From positions 1-6,114 of the forward strand of contig JAGAYQ010000357.1 of assembly GCA_017940445.1 (NCBI GenBank): a stretch of 6,114 bases of DNA, written 5' to 3'. The position numbers and the translations under genes were made by a program. The DNA comes from Pyramidobacter sp. (lineage in GTDB: Bacteria > Synergistota > Synergistia > Synergistales > Dethiosulfovibrionaceae). This document shows, one piece after another, positions 5,836 to 6,114 of this stretch. The notes under the pieces are model-generated. The model had not been told where the DNA came from. It saw nothing but the letters and a program-made list of their open reading frames with translations, and ran no database searches. How positions within the stretch are numbered: the stretch's first letter is position 1; each line of letters starts with the position of its first letter.

Positions 5836-5882
5836 AAAAAAGCGCGCGAAGAAACATCAAACGTGACGCTCTTCACGCGCTT
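5836..5882 (-). terminator. Terminator of the tRNA-Gln/tRNA-Glu unit
   Basis: On the minus strand, AAGCGCGTGAAGA pairs with TCTTCGCGCGCTT (13 bp with one U-G pair; plus 5870-5882 and 5840-5852) around a 17-nt loop. The last two Ts of the stem begin a run of six Ts. It lies 21 bp after the tRNA-Glu CCA end and before the PH-gene promoter. Confidence 0.85.
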
Positions 5883-5903
5883 ACCGGCAGAAGGGTATAA
5901 AAA

Positions 5904-5979
5904 TGGCACTCTCTAGGAGATTCGAACTCCTGTTACCGGGCTGAGAACCCGATGTCCTAGGCCACTGGACGAAGAGAGC
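5904..5979 (-). tRNA. tRNA-Glu, anticodon CTC
   Basis: A 76-nt cloverleaf: acceptor GCTCTCT/AGAGAGT (first pair G-U), D-stem GTCC/GGAC, anticodon stem TCGGG/CCCGG with loop TTCTCAG, T-arm AGGAG-TTCGAAT-CTCCT, discriminator G, and an encoded CCA. The anticodon CTC (plus 5943-5945) reads GAG. The CTTCGTC...GGCCTAGGACA body is typical of bacterial tRNA-Glu. It lies 9 bp downstream of tRNA-Gln in the same transcript. Confidence 0.96.
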
Positions 5980-5988
5980 ACTTAAATT

Positions 5989-6062
5989 TGGCTGGGATAC
6001 AAGGATTCGAACCTCGATTCTCTGATCCAGAGTCAGATGTCCTGCCGTTGGACGATATCCCA
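5989..6062 (-). tRNA. tRNA-Gln, anticodon CTG
   Basis: A 74-nt cloverleaf: acceptor TGGGATA/TATCCCA, D-stem GTCC/GGAC, anticodon stem TCTGA/TCAGA with loop CTCTGGA, T-arm CGAGG-TTCGAAT-CCTTG, discriminator G, and an encoded CCA. The anticodon CTG reads CAG. The 5' U and TGGG acceptor start are typical of bacterial tRNA-Gln. It is the first gene of the tRNA pair. Confidence 0.96.
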
Positions 6063-6103
6063 GTGCGGTATTCTTTTTGCCCGCTGTTCTCGCGAGCAAG
6101 GGT

Positions 6104-6112
6104 ATATTAGCA
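6104..6112 (-). promoter_or_regulatory. Extended -10 promoter of the tRNA unit (-35 outside window)
   Basis: On the minus strand, TGCTAATAT is an extended -10 (TG, one base, TAATAT) ending 41 bp before tRNA-Gln. The -35 would lie beyond the window edge. The leader contains a possible 8-bp hairpin, TTGCTCGC/GCGGGCAA with one U-G pair (plus 6092-6099 and 6077-6084). Confidence 0.6.
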
Positions 6113-6114
6113 TA

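Noticed and set aside
5881..6099. 72-codon minus-strand open frame over the tRNAs
   Set aside because: It reads straight through two well-formed tRNA genes.

Overview
The window is GC-rich (about 60% by eye) and comes from a diderm (outer-membrane) bacterium. It carries a trimeric autotransporter adhesin with a YadA-type outer-membrane anchor, strong GGAGG ribosome binding sites and CCA-encoding tRNA genes. Synergistota (for example Pyramidobacter or a relative) would fit the GC content, the adhesin style with a charged tail after the barrel, and the intergenic repeats. That placement is inference; no phylogenetic marker here settles it.

Layout. (1) 1-2676, plus strand: the 3' part (891 codons) of a large trimeric autotransporter adhesin. 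It has YadA head repeats, several HIM/neck motifs, two FGG-like insertions, a long internal duplication, a beta-rich stalk, the membrane anchor and an unusual charged coiled-coil tail. A strong intrinsic terminator follows at 2744-2789. (2) 2690-3258: gene-free DNA built from a GC-rich repetitive element. It holds a degenerate fragment, two roughly 198-bp tandem copies with 11-bp inverted ends, and a truncated third copy. (3) 3262-3307: a perfect 19-bp-stem terminator. (4) 3316-5104, minus strand: a two-gene operon. The upstream gene encodes an MthK-like two-helix ion channel with a cytoplasmic RCK domain, interrupted by one in-frame TAG. The downstream gene encodes a soluble RCK paralogue without membrane segments. 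(5) 5258-5671, minus strand: a small protein with a bacterial PH (YokE-like) domain, with its own promoter and terminator. (6) 5904-6062, minus strand: tRNA-Gln(CTG) followed by tRNA-Glu(CTC), with an extended -10 promoter at the window edge and a terminator.

How the parts relate. The adhesin unit converges on the minus-strand genes, and the repeat block with its flanking terminators insulates them. The two RCK genes are 13 bp apart and share matching RCK cores and C-lobes. They probably form one ligand-gated channel whose RCK ring is assembled from two polypeptides, comparable to the tandem RCK1/RCK2 of larger K+ channels but split between genes. The in-frame stop in the channel gene, at a position where the paralogue has Arg, is the most notable single feature. 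It would remove the RCK C-lobe, yet the 88 codons after it are intact and still match the paralogue.
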